58,471 bases of DNA. Source: an uncultured Prevotella sp. GTDB taxonomy: Bacteria; Bacteroidota; Bacteroidia; Bacteroidales; Bacteroidaceae. Under the pieces are notes generated by a model. That model worked only from the letters and a program-made list of their open reading frames with translations, had not been told where the DNA came from and ran no database searches. Position 1 is the stretch's first letter. Every line of letters starts with the position of its first letter. Positions 40,251 through 48,403 of this stretch are shown one piece after another. The stretch is from positions 1 to 58,471 of the forward strand of contig ONBC01000030.1 of assembly GCA_900315955.1 (NCBI GenBank). Reading direction: 5' to 3'. A program made the translations under genes and the position numbers.

Positions 40251-41159
40251 GGTCTCTAAAATATCAAGAGCTTCACTGAGATTGTCACTTGGAATCGTAC
40301 CCGAGAACGTGCTTGCAGGCCGAACATTTCTGTCTACCCGGAAAGAAACGCCATAAGATCGCTTCATCAAGTCGAGCAGATGGGACAAAGAACTGTGACG
40401 CACCACGATCTCGTTTCGCTTCCACGCAGAGAAATCGTTCGTCGATTGATTGTGCCGGACGGTGATCATGCCGGACGACCGCTCAAGCGTGGACACGTCT
40501 CCGGGCAGCATATCCACTGTTCCGCCCTTCGATGACGTGAAGCCCACACGCCCTTCATCCAAAGACACAACGACCTCGGAATCGGACTTGCCGGCAGACA
40601 CATTAAATTTCGTGCCCTTCACCTCTACAATATACCCATCGCCCTTCACCGTAAAATGTCCGCCATGGAGCTTCGATACTTCAAAATAGGCCTCACCCGT
40701 AAAACTGACACTGCGGTCGGAACCGGTGAATGCCTGGGCAGAATAAGAGAGCTCTGTGTTGGCATTGAGCTTCACATGAGTGCCATCGGGAAGTTTGATG
40801 CTTGATCGCTCAAAAGGACCCGTCGAAACGACAATACGCTCATGGGAGACATTGGCATAATGGTGATAAAAATAAAAGGTTGAGCAGAGCAGGACAGGAA
40901 CCAACAGAACGGCAGCCCAGGCAACGATCGTCTTCACGACAGACCAGCGTGATGGTTCTTCCGGAAGAGATTCTAACAGCGAAGTCTTCAGTTGCTGTAC
41001 CTCTTTCTCCGTAAACGGAGAGGCTACGCCCTTGCAGGAATTGTCATCAAGGACAGCAGCGAGCTGTTCGTCATCAAGTGTAGACACATACTCCCGCAGC
41101 TGTTCAAGTTCCTGGGGAGTAATAGTGTTGTCGATATATTTCTTTAATAAAGGACTCAT
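40197..41159 (-). CDS. FecR-family anti-sigma factor (320 aa)
   Basis: The N-terminal cytoplasmic part (about 1-75) would bind the ECF sigma factor. One membrane helix follows (about 80-100, TIVAWAAVLLVPVLLCSTFY), then a periplasmic FecR domain (RSSIKLPDGTHVKLNANTEL, FTGEAYFEVSK, VVEVKGTKFNV-type strand) and a C-terminal DUF4974/STN-like domain (LLDLMKRSYGVSFRV, LSEALDILETAYGI). It receives the signal from the SusC STN domain. It is 29 bp downstream of the sigma gene. Confidence 0.93.
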   Translation of the reverse strand: MSPLLKKYIDNTITPQELEQLREYVSTLDDEQLAAVLDDNSCKGVASPFTEKEVQQLKTSLLESLPEEPSRWSVVKTIVAWAAVLLVPVLLCSTFYFYHHYANVSHERIVVSTGPFERSSIKLPDGTHVKLNANTELSYSAQAFTGSDRSVSFTGEAYFEVSKLHGGHFTVKGDGYIVEVKGTKFNVSAGKSDSEVVVSLDEGRVGFTSSKGGTVDMLPGDVSTLERSSGMITVRHNQSTNDFSAWKRNEIVVRHSSLSHLLDLMKRSYGVSFRVDRNVRPASTFSGTIPSDNLSEALDILETAYGIRTHVDGRTVRLSK

Positions 41160-41188
41160 GAAAATATTTATGTTACGTATTCTATTAA

Positions 41189-41779
41189 TTAGACGCTAAA
41201 ATCAAGGATTCTTCCCAAAGACAAAGAGAAAATAAAGCATAAAAACTTCAAGGCATTCTTTAAAAGCTTATAAAACAACAGATTGCCGGAGGACAGCTGA
41301 TTTCTTACTGTCTTCTCAGCAAGATGAAGCCTCTCGGCTATTTGTTCATTGTCCAATCCCTCAAAGTCGGAAAGCCTGACGATTTCACGCTGGGAAGGCG
41401 GCAACTTATTTAATACCTTATCAACCAACGCGCGGTAGGCATCATAATCCATATCCCCAGATTCTCTGTCAAACCCAGACTGCTGAAAGACAAGATAATC
41501 GGCAAAGATCTTGCTCTTAAGGTTGCTCCTGAATAAATCGATCACCCGGTTCTTAGCTATTCGGAAAAGCAGTGACTTCAGAGAATGGTCCGAACGAATC
41601 AAGGAACGCATCTCCCAAAGTCGCAGGAAAGCGTCTTGAACAACCTCTTCTGCGTCTTGCTTGGATTTAGTATACGAATAACAGAACACAAGCAACTCCT
41701 GAGCATATAAGTCATAAATTTCACTCAAAGCGGCTGATCGTCCCTTCCGTAGATTGGCTATTAACTGTTCTTCGGTCAT
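41189..41779 (-). CDS. ECF-type RNA polymerase sigma factor (196 aa)
   Basis: Region 2 is seen as LYDLYAQELLVFCYSYTKSK and DAEEVVQDAFLRLWEMRSLI; region 4 as LPPSQREIVRLSDFEGLDNE and IAERLHLAEKTVRNQLSSG. This is the Bacteroides-expansion ECF group that controls PULs with FecR partners. The C-terminal tail is hydrophobic (FLCFIFSLSLGRIL), as in many members. A minus-strand TACCTTTG box (41833-41840) lies about 55 bp upstream. Expected target: the susC operon. Confidence 0.93.
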   Translation of the reverse strand: MTEEQLIANLRKGRSAALSEIYDLYAQELLVFCYSYTKSKQDAEEVVQDAFLRLWEMRSLIRSDHSLKSLLFRIAKNRVIDLFRSNLKSKIFADYLVFQQSGFDRESGDMDYDAYRALVDKVLNKLPPSQREIVRLSDFEGLDNEQIAERLHLAEKTVRNQLSSGNLLFYKLLKNALKFLCFIFSLSLGRILDFSV

Positions 41780-42036
41780 TTGTCTGCATGTGGTAATATT
41801 GAGATGAGACCTCTTTATTTAAGTCACGGTTGCAAAGGTAATAAATTCATTTTGCTTTCCGTCTTTTTTACTTTATTTTTGGTTAAACTGTCTCGAAGCA
41901 ACTATTCAGCTTAGGCAGAATAGTTACCGAAACGATGCTTGTGAATAAAAAATATAAAATTCGTCTGTTTTTCTTTCTTCTGTCAATAATCTTTTGTAAC
42001 TTTACAAGAAATTATTGACATCTATATCAGACGACG

Positions 42037-42234
42037 ATGGAAGTAGAAGAATATCGCAACAAGATTCTCGACATCTTGCTCAACGCCAAAGATGACGAGG
42101 GCAAGGCACGGCTGACAGAGAAAGCCGCGCACGACCTCGCGGAGGAGTTCTCCGACCAGGAGCTCCTTGACGGAATGGACTTCAACACACCCGAGGAGGT
42201 AGCTGAGATGCTTCTCGACGCGGGACTGGAATAA
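42037..42234 (+). CDS. Small acidic helical protein (65 aa)
   Basis: I do not recognise a named family. It is helical and strongly acidic: YRNKILDILLNAKDDEGKAR, then LAEEFSDQELLDGMDFN and TPEEVAEMLLDAGLE. It lies 11 bp before the short sigma factor gene and is almost certainly co-transcribed. A role as a regulator or partner of that sigma factor is possible but rests only on position. Confidence 0.7.
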   Translation: MEVEEYRNKILDILLNAKDDEGKARLTEKAAHDLAEEFSDQELLDGMDFNTPEEVAEMLLDAGLE

Positions 42235-42245
42235 AATTAAAAGCT

Positions 42246-42875
42246 ATGGAAAACGATCAGAAGACTATCAATAAGCTTGTCCGAGAAAATCAGGGATTCG
42301 TCATCAGCATTGCCCAGCAGTATAAGCACCGCGGGCTGGACATGGACGACCTCATCAGTGAGGGCAATATCGGTATGCTCTCCGCCGCCAAATCGTTCGA
42401 TGTCTCACGGGGTAAGAACTTCGCCACCTACGCCGCTCCATTCGTGCGCGACGCTATCGGCAAAGCCATCGAGCAGTTAGGCGGCATCTACCGCGTGCCC
42501 CGTGACGCTAACAACCCCACGCTCGAAAAGAGACGCTCCCGTGCACTCTCCATCGATGCCCCTGTGGGAGGAAGCAACGAGCTGAGTCTGGCAAAGGTAA
42601 TCCCCGACCAAGATGCTCCCGACCCTGAGAAGGAGCTGCAGAAGAACATTCTCGAAAAGGAGCTGACGACAATTCTCAAAGACCTGCAGGAGCGTGACCG
42701 CCATGTCATCCAGCGCTTCTACGGCATCGGCGTGGAGCCTCGCACCATGGCAGAGATCGGTCAGGAGATGGGACTGAAACGCGAGCGCGTGAGACAAATC
42801 CGTAACCATGCCGTGCGTGCCATCATCAAGAAGACGCACGACGTAAAATTGAAAGAGTACTTGAAGGAGCCCTGA
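42246..42875 (+). CDS. Short RpoD-like sigma-70 factor (209 aa)
   Basis: It has region 2 (ENQGFVISIAQQYKHRGLDM, DLISEGNIGMLSAAKSFD, NFATYAAPFVRDAIGKAIEQ), a region 3-like linker, and region 4 (LQERDRHVIQRFYGIG, MAEIGQEMGLKRERVRQIRN). It keeps the LISEGNIGM and RERVRQI hallmarks of primary sigma factors but lacks region 1.1, 1.2 and much of region 3, being shorter than the housekeeping RpoD (about 290 aa in Bacteroidetes). It is probably an alternative sigma factor of group 2/3 type. A diverged CTTGTGGCCGTCCGC repeat follows its stop. Confidence 0.85.
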   Translation: MENDQKTINKLVRENQGFVISIAQQYKHRGLDMDDLISEGNIGMLSAAKSFDVSRGKNFATYAAPFVRDAIGKAIEQLGGIYRVPRDANNPTLEKRRSRALSIDAPVGGSNELSLAKVIPDQDAPDPEKELQKNILEKELTTILKDLQERDRHVIQRFYGIGVEPRTMAEIGQEMGLKRERVRQIRNHAVRAIIKKTHDVKLKEYLKEP

Positions 42876-42888
42876 CCCGTGAATTGCA

Positions 42889-42913
42889 GGGTGCGGCCCT
42901 TGTGGCCGTCCGC
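42889..42913. repeat. Dispersed CTTGTGGCCGTCCGC repeat, third copy
   Basis: GGGTGCGGCCCTTGTGGCCG followed by TCCGC, nearly the same as 4181-4205. It sits just past a stop codon, as the other copies do. Confidence 0.75.
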
Positions 42914-42963
42914 CATTTCTCCTACCCCCTGCATGACAAAATATACACCCTATTGAATAGAGC

Positions 42964-43518
42964 ATGAAATATTTACTTCTTTCCGACATACACGGGTCTC
43001 TCACCCGCCTGAGGCAAGTATTGGATATCTACCGTCAGGAACACTGCGACATGCTCCTGCTCTTAGGAGACATTCTCAACTACGGACCCCGCAACGGACT
43101 GCCCGAGGGGCTTGATGCCCGCGGCGTGGCGGATGCCTTGAACCCGCTGCAGGACGAGATCGTTGCTGTGCGGGGCAACTGCGACTCGGAGGTCGACCAG
43201 ATGCTCCTCCAATTCCCGATCCTGGGCACCTACTCCCTGTTAGTGGACGAAGGACGCAGGATCCTCCTTACCCACGGACACATTTATAACAAGCAGACGC
43301 TGCCCCCGGGACATTTCGACGCTGTCATCTACGGTCACACCCATCTGTGGGAACTGTCGAGAACGCCCCGTGAGGACGGGCATAGCACAATCATCTGCAA
43401 CACTGGTTCCATCACCTTTCCCAAAGGAGGCAAGGCCCCGACGTTCGGCATATTAGACAACGGCACCCTCACCATCCGCAACCTCGAGAACCAAGTGCTT
43501 GCGGAAGAAAAAATATAA
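42964..43518 (+). CDS. YfcE-type metallophosphodiesterase (184 aa)
   Basis: Calcineurin-like fold of the YfcE/MJ0936 family. Metal ligands are in LLLSDIHGS (D, H), LLGDILNYG (GD), VRGNCDSE (GNCD, where NH is more usual), LLTHGHIY (GH) and VIYGHTHLWE (GHTH). These small enzymes hydrolyse artificial phosphodiesters; the natural substrate is unknown. The length is normal. Monocistronic or leading into the gene at 43594 (75-bp gap). Confidence 0.9.
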   Translation: MKYLLLSDIHGSLTRLRQVLDIYRQEHCDMLLLLGDILNYGPRNGLPEGLDARGVADALNPLQDEIVAVRGNCDSEVDQMLLQFPILGTYSLLVDEGRRILLTHGHIYNKQTLPPGHFDAVIYGHTHLWELSRTPREDGHSTIICNTGSITFPKGGKAPTFGILDNGTLTIRNLENQVLAEEKI

Positions 43519-43593
43519 GATCCTTATAATCTGTTTTAAACGAAATATTCAGAAGATAACTGATAAAAAGAACTAACAAAACCAAGAAGCATT

Positions 43594-45948
43594 ATGAATA
43601 AGATTCTCAAAAAGACCCAGTTCTCAGAAAAGGTCTATTACCTTGAGGTAGAAGCACCGCTCATCGCCAAGAGCTGTAAACCGGGCAACTTCATCATCGT
43701 CCGTGTGGACAGTCATTCAGAGCGTGTGCCTTACACCATCGCGGAAAGTGACCCCGTCAGAGGCACGCTCTCCTTAGTGGTGCAGGAAGTGGGTCTGTCG
43801 TCGACGAAGCTCTGCCAGCTCCCCGAGGGCGCTTATGTCCAGGACATCGTGGGACCGCTCGGCACGCCTTCGAAGATTGAGAAATACGGCACGGTGGTAT
43901 GTGCGGGAGGCGGCATAGGCATCGCCGCGATCCTCCCTATCCTCACTGCCCTGCACAAGGCCGGCAACAAGGTCGTGTCGGTGCTTGCCGGAAGGACGAA
44001 GAATCTTATCATCCTCGAAGAGGAAGTAAGAGCCAACAGTGACGAGGTGATCATCATGACCGACGATGGCTCCTACGGACAGAAAGGGGTCGTCACGGTA
44101 GGCGTAGAGGAGGTGATCCGGCGCGAGCATGTCGATAAGGTGCTCGCCATCGGACCGCCGATGATGATGAAGTTCACTTCGCTGTTAGCCAAGAAATATA
44201 ACATCCCCAACGACGTGTCGCTCAACACCATCATGGTCGACGGCACGGGTATGTGCGGTGCCTGCCGCCTGACGATCGGTGGCAAGACCCGCTTCGTCTG
44301 TATCGACGGTCCCGAGTTTAACGGAGACGAGGTCGACTGGGACGAGATGACGAGCCGCATGAACACCTTCAAAGGTGTCGAGCGCGAGGAGATGCAGCAC
44401 TGGGTCGACGAAGGAGCACCCGATGCCGGTGCCACCCCGGAAACAGCGTGCCAAGCCGTTTCCGGTCATGAAACCGCTGTCACCACTGCTAACGAAGGCG
44501 ACGGCGTCCTCGCCGACCGCACGGCACCCTGGCGCGCCGACCTCCGTAAGGCGATGAAGCCAAAAGAGCGCATGGCGATCCCACGCGTGCAGATGCCCGA
44601 ACTCGATGCCGACTACCGGGCTACGACGCGTACGGAAGAGGTGAACAAAGGCCTGACGAAGGAGATGGCCGTGCAGGAGGCGCACCGCTGCCTCGACTGT
44701 GCCAAGCCCTCGTGTGTCGAAGGCTGTCCCGTGCATATCCAGATCCCCGACTTTATCAAGAATATCGAGCGTGGCAATATCCTCGGCGCTGCCGCCGTGC
44801 TGCGTCAGACCTCGGCGCTGCCCGCTGTCTGTGGCCGTGTCTGCCCGCAGGAGAAGCAGTGTGAGAGCAAGTGTATCCACGTGAAGATGCATGAGCCCGC
44901 TGTCGCCATCGGCTATCTCGAACGCTTCGCTGCCGACTATGAGCGTGAGCACGGCAACGGGGAGCTGCCGCAGCTGGCGCCCGGCAACGGCATCAAGGTG
45001 GCTGTCGTGGGCAGTGGACCATCAGGATTGAGCTTCGCCGGAGACATGGTGAAGAAAGGCTTCGAGGTCTATGTCTTCGAGGCGCTGCATGAGATCGGCG
45101 GCGTATTGAAATATGGCATCCCCGAGTTCCGTCTGCCTAACCGCATCGTGGATGCGGAGATCGACACCCTGCGCCGGGAAGGCGTGCATTTTCAGACCGA
45201 CACGATCATCGGCAAGACCATCACCATTGAAGAACTGCAAGCGGCAGGGTTCAAAGGCTTCTTCGTGGGATCGGGCGCTGGCCTGCCCAACTTCATGGGC
45301 ATCGCCGGGGAGAACCTCATCAACGTGATGTCGTCGAACGAATACCTCACGCGTGTGAACCTCATGGACGCTGCCAATCCCGAGACCGACACGCCTATCA
45401 ATATAGGTAAGAAAGTGATCGTCGTGGGTGGCGGCAACACGGCTATGGACTCCTGCCGTACGGCACGGCGCTTGGGCGCCGACGTGACGCTTGTCTACCG
45501 CCGTTCAGAGAAGGAGATGCCGGCGCGTCTCGAAGAGGTGAAACATGCCAAAGAGGAAGGCATCCACTTCCTCACGCTCCATAACCCCAAGGAATATCTT
45601 GCCGACGAGCAAGGACGCGTGCGTGCGGCGGTGCTCGACGTCATGGAGCTCGGGGAGCCCGATGCCTCGGGACGTCGCCGTCCCGTGCCGACGGGCGAGA
45701 CGCAGACCATCGACTGCGATCAGGTCATCGTGGCTGTCGGTGTCTCCCCCAACCCACTCGTGCCCAAGTCGATCCCCGGACTGGAGCTCGGGCGCAAGAA
45801 CACCATCGTAGTAGGCGACGATATGCAGTCGTCGAAGAAGAATCTCTATGCCGGGGGCGACATCGTACGTGGCGGGGCTACGGTGATCCTCGCCATGGGC
45901 GATGGTAGGCGTGCGGCAGCCAACATGGCCAAGCAACTGCTCAAATAA
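43594..45948 (+). CDS. Fused NfnAB-type ferredoxin:NADP oxidoreductase (784 aa)
   Basis: A fusion of two proteins usually encoded separately. Residues 1-280 match the PyrK/NfnA (SudB) type FAD, NAD and [2Fe-2S] subunit: YTIAESDPVRGTLSLVVQEV, CAGGGIGIAAILPILTAL, and the cluster cysteines in DGTGMCGACRLTIGGKTRFV with CIDGPEF. Residues about 320-784 match NfnB (SudA)/GltD: two [4Fe-4S] motifs (CLDCAKPSCVEGCP and CGRVCPQEKQCESKC), VVGSGPSGLSFAGDM and VVGGGNTAMDSCRTARRLGA. RefSeq-style names call it DHOD-B NAD-binding subunit/glutamate synthase. It probably moves electrons between NADH, ferredoxin and NADPH. Confidence 0.9.
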   Translation: MNKILKKTQFSEKVYYLEVEAPLIAKSCKPGNFIIVRVDSHSERVPYTIAESDPVRGTLSLVVQEVGLSSTKLCQLPEGAYVQDIVGPLGTPSKIEKYGTVVCAGGGIGIAAILPILTALHKAGNKVVSVLAGRTKNLIILEEEVRANSDEVIIMTDDGSYGQKGVVTVGVEEVIRREHVDKVLAIGPPMMMKFTSLLAKKYNIPNDVSLNTIMVDGTGMCGACRLTIGGKTRFVCIDGPEFNGDEVDWDEMTSRMNTFKGVEREEMQHWVDEGAPDAGATPETACQAVSGHETAVTTANEGDGVLADRTAPWRADLRKAMKPKERMAIPRVQMPELDADYRATTRTEEVNKGLTKEMAVQEAHRCLDCAKPSCVEGCPVHIQIPDFIKNIERGNILGAAAVLRQTSALPAVCGRVCPQEKQCESKCIHVKMHEPAVAIGYLERFAADYEREHGNGELPQLAPGNGIKVAVVGSGPSGLSFAGDMVKKGFEVYVFEALHEIGGVLKYGIPEFRLPNRIVDAEIDTLRREGVHFQTDTIIGKTITIEELQAAGFKGFFVGSGAGLPNFMGIAGENLINVMSSNEYLTRVNLMDAANPETDTPINIGKKVIVVGGGNTAMDSCRTARRLGADVTLVYRRSEKEMPARLEEVKHAKEEGIHFLTLHNPKEYLADEQGRVRAAVLDVMELGEPDASGRRRPVPTGETQTIDCDQVIVAVGVSPNPLVPKSIPGLELGRKNTIVVGDDMQSSKKNLYAGGDIVRGGATVILAMGDGRRAAANMAKQLLK

Positions 45949-46016
45949 CGCAGGGGCCACTGCAAGCACAAGCAAGGCAGGGCCACTAAGCGACAAGCAA
46001 AAACACTTAATATATA

Positions 46017-47141
46017 ATGAAGAAATATCTGTTTCTATTCTTATTCATCTCTCTATCCGTCGGCTCCTTCGCCCAGCGCAAAAAGCCAATGGTAAAGGCG
46101 AAGGAGCCACAGGAAGTTCCTTCGCAAGGCTTGAAACTCTTTAAATCGATGCTCCCAGCCACGGCGAAGGTAATGTTCATCGACAGTGTAGTCGTTCCCA
46201 AGAGCGATTTTCTGAAACATGTGCCTATCAGCAAGGAATCAGGCTTCATCCATACAGCCAATACGCACGCAGATTTCCCCAACCAGATGGGGGCGTATGA
46301 GAATGAACTTGGTCTGAGGCGGATCTTTGCCAAAGGCGACTCCGTCCAATCGGAGTTGTACACCCAGACAAAGCTTGGAAGCAGTTGGGGACAGGAATCA
46401 CAGATTACAGACTTCAACAACCAACTCTATCGGAATCAGAACTATCCTTTTCTTGCTTCAGATGGAGTAACGCTTTATTTCTCTGCTGAGGGGAGCGAGA
46501 GCATGGGTGGAAGAGATATCTTCATGAGTTCTTTTGATTCGGACAAGGCTTCCTGGTACAAACCACAGAACCTTGGACTGCCTTTCAACTCCACTGCGAA
46601 CGATTATCTCTTAGCCATCGACGACCTCGATTCGCTCGGTTGGCTTATCACTGACCGTCGTCAGCCGGCGGATAAGGTCTGCATCTATACTTTTGTTCCC
46701 ACTGAGACCCGACAGAACTTCAACAGTGACGACCTCGACGACAAGGAACTCATGCCTTATGCCCGTCTGCTAAGCATTAAGGCTACGTGGGGATTTGGGG
46801 ACCGGAAGACCGCCATGGAGCGGCTGGAAGCGCTAAAGAAAAGGAAGCTGACTAAGGTATCGAACAGTAACGCAATGGCGTTTGTTATCAACGATGCCAC
46901 TGTGATCACCTCCCCGACACAGTTCAAGAGCAACCGAAGCCGTGAATTGTATAAGCAGCTCGTTGAGCTCCAACAGATGAAAGGTTCATTAGAATCGACA
47001 TTGATTGCTAAACGCAAAGCTTATCACAAAGGCGACAAGTCGACAGCCAACGATATTTTGAAGGCTGAGAAAATGCTGGAGCAATATCAGCACGACATCG
47101 CTGATACAGAGAAGAACATCCGGCTGACAGAACAACAATGA
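46017..47141 (+). CDS. Secreted PD40 beta-propeller protein (374 aa)
   Basis: A signal peptide (MKKYLFLFLFISLSVGSFAQ) is followed by PD40/WD40-like blades, the clearest being NYPFLASDGVTLYFSAEGSE, SMGGRDIFMSSFD and NDYLLAIDDLDSLGWLITDR. A C-terminal helical region (about 300-374, LYKQLVELQQMKGSLES) can form a coiled coil. Related PD40 proteins in Bacteroidetes are envelope or type IX secretion parts such as PorE, but the peptidoglycan-binding OmpA domain of PorE is missing. Function therefore unassigned. Confidence 0.75.
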   Translation: MKKYLFLFLFISLSVGSFAQRKKPMVKAKEPQEVPSQGLKLFKSMLPATAKVMFIDSVVVPKSDFLKHVPISKESGFIHTANTHADFPNQMGAYENELGLRRIFAKGDSVQSELYTQTKLGSSWGQESQITDFNNQLYRNQNYPFLASDGVTLYFSAEGSESMGGRDIFMSSFDSDKASWYKPQNLGLPFNSTANDYLLAIDDLDSLGWLITDRRQPADKVCIYTFVPTETRQNFNSDDLDDKELMPYARLLSIKATWGFGDRKTAMERLEALKKRKLTKVSNSNAMAFVINDATVITSPTQFKSNRSRELYKQLVELQQMKGSLESTLIAKRKAYHKGDKSTANDILKAEKMLEQYQHDIADTEKNIRLTEQQ

Positions 47142-47212
47142 CGCTTGCTGTGGCCGTGCCCGGTGCCGACACTGCAAGCAAATTCATTAATATCCAATAA
47201 AACCAAACCAAT

Positions 47213-48085
47213 ATGAGTACTTTCTTTCCTGAATCTGAGCTTGTCATCAACAGTGACGGCTCCATATTCCACCTCCACCTCAAACCCGAACAGCTCGCAG
47301 ACAAGGTCATCCTTGTCGGCGACCCGGGACGTGTCAACCTGATAGCCTCACATTTCGACAGCAAGGAGTGTGAGACGACGAACCGGGAGTTTCACACCAT
47401 CACCGGACAATATAAAGGCAAGCGCATCACGGCGCTCAGCACGGGTATAGGCTGCGACAACATCGACATCGTGATGAACGAGCTCGATGCCTTGTCGAAC
47501 ATTGATTTCACGACCCGCACGGAGAAGGCGGAGCATCGGGCGCTCACCCTGGTGCGTGTGGGCACGTGTGGAGGCCTGCAGCCCAACACGCCGACAGGCA
47601 CGTATATAGCCAGTGTGAAGAGTATCGGCTTCGACGGACTGCTCAACTTCTATGCAGGGCGCGACGAAGCCTCCGACCTGCAGCTTGAAGCCGCCTTCAA
47701 AAAGCATGTAGGGTGGAACCTGAAGATGGGCAACCCTTATGTGGCTTCGGCTGATCCGGCACTCATCGACCGCATCGCTGGCGATGACATGGTACGTGGC
47801 ATCACGATCGCCTGTGGCGGATTCTTTGGGCCTCAGGGACGCCGTCTGCGTCTGCCGCTGATGGATCCTAACCTTAACGAGAAGATCGAGAGTTTCGAGT
47901 ACGATGGCATGCGGGTCAACAACTTTGAGATGGAGTCGTCCGCCCTCGCCGGGCTGGCTACGCTCATGGGCCATCACGCTATGACTTGCTGCATGGTGAT
48001 CGCCAATCGCCGCGCCAAGAAAATGGAGACCGACTATAAAGGAGATATCGACGGGCTCATCACAAGTGTGCTCGAGAGAATATAA
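47213..48085 (+). CDS. Nucleoside phosphorylase, uridine phosphorylase type (290 aa)
   Basis: A PNP/UDP-family enzyme that splits nucleosides with phosphate. Motifs are VILVGDPGRVNLIASHFD (phosphate loop), GKRITALSTGIGCDNIDIVM, LVRVGTCGGLQPNTPTG and VNNFEMESSALAGLATLMGH (ribose-binding Glu). Uridine is the likely substrate but other pyrimidine or purine nucleosides cannot be excluded. It is preceded by a short GC-rich gap and followed by an octamer repeat. Confidence 0.88.
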   Translation: MSTFFPESELVINSDGSIFHLHLKPEQLADKVILVGDPGRVNLIASHFDSKECETTNREFHTITGQYKGKRITALSTGIGCDNIDIVMNELDALSNIDFTTRTEKAEHRALTLVRVGTCGGLQPNTPTGTYIASVKSIGFDGLLNFYAGRDEASDLQLEAAFKKHVGWNLKMGNPYVASADPALIDRIAGDDMVRGITIACGGFFGPQGRRLRLPLMDPNLNEKIESFEYDGMRVNNFEMESSALAGLATLMGHHAMTCCMVIANRRAKKMETDYKGDIDGLITSVLERI

Positions 48086-48098
48086 CCTTGTAGCCTAA

Positions 48099-48146
48099 AG
48101 TTCGGAAGTTCAGAAGTCCGGAAGTCCAGAAGAGAAGTCCGGACTT
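48099..48146. repeat. Four 8-bp units and an adjoining palindrome
   Basis: AGTTCGGA, AGTTCAGA, AGTCCGGA and AGTCCAGA (48099-48130) are directly in tandem, then GAAGTCCGGACTTC (48133-48146) is a perfect palindrome made of the same motif. It lies between the nucleoside phosphorylase stop and the shared terminator at 48178-48211. Confidence 0.8.
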
Positions 48147-48177
48147 CAGCGACTTCTGATCTTCCGATACCCATACA

Positions 48178-48211
48178 AAAAAGCCATTCACCGAAAGATG
48201 AATGGCTTTTT
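48178..48211. terminator. Bidirectional terminator
   Basis: AAAAAGCCATTCA (48178-48190) and TGAATGGCTTTTT (48199-48211) form a 13-bp stem with an 8-nt loop and a T-run on both strands. It ends the tRNA-Asp transcript from the right and the phosphorylase transcript from the left. Confidence 0.88.
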
Positions 48212-48212
48212 G

Positions 48213-48286
48213 CGGTGCGTACGAGACTCGGACTCGTGACCTCCTGCGTGACAGGCAGGCATTCTAACCAACTGAACTAACGCACC
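48213..48286 (-). tRNA. tRNA-Asp (GTC), distal copy
   Basis: On the minus strand the acceptor stem GGTGCGT pairs with ACGCACC. The anticodon stem CCTGC/GCAGG holds the loop CTGTCAC with anticodon GTC. T arm ACGAG/CTCGT and discriminator G are present. CCA is not encoded. Identical to the copy at 48315-48388. Confidence 0.93.
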
Positions 48287-48314
48287 AAAAAGATGTGCAA
48301 GCAATGAAAAGAAG

Positions 48315-48388
48315 CGGTGCGTACGAGACTCGGACTCGTGACCTCCTGCGTGACAGGCAGGCATTCTAACCAACTGAACTAACGCACC
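48315..48388 (-). tRNA. tRNA-Asp (GTC), proximal copy
   Basis: Same 74-nt sequence as the distal copy, from acceptor stem to discriminator G. The spacer between the two is 28 nt. The gene starts 15 bp past the GNAT stop, so the tRNAs may be transcribed with that gene or from a promoter inside it. Confidence 0.93.
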
Positions 48389-48403
48389 TTGTTGGCTTCA
48401 TTT

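Noticed and set aside
48213-48388. Integration (att) site at the tandem tRNA-Asp genes
   Set aside because: No integrase gene or displaced partial tRNA copy with foreign genes adjoins them; the two copies are full length and look like a simple tandem duplication.
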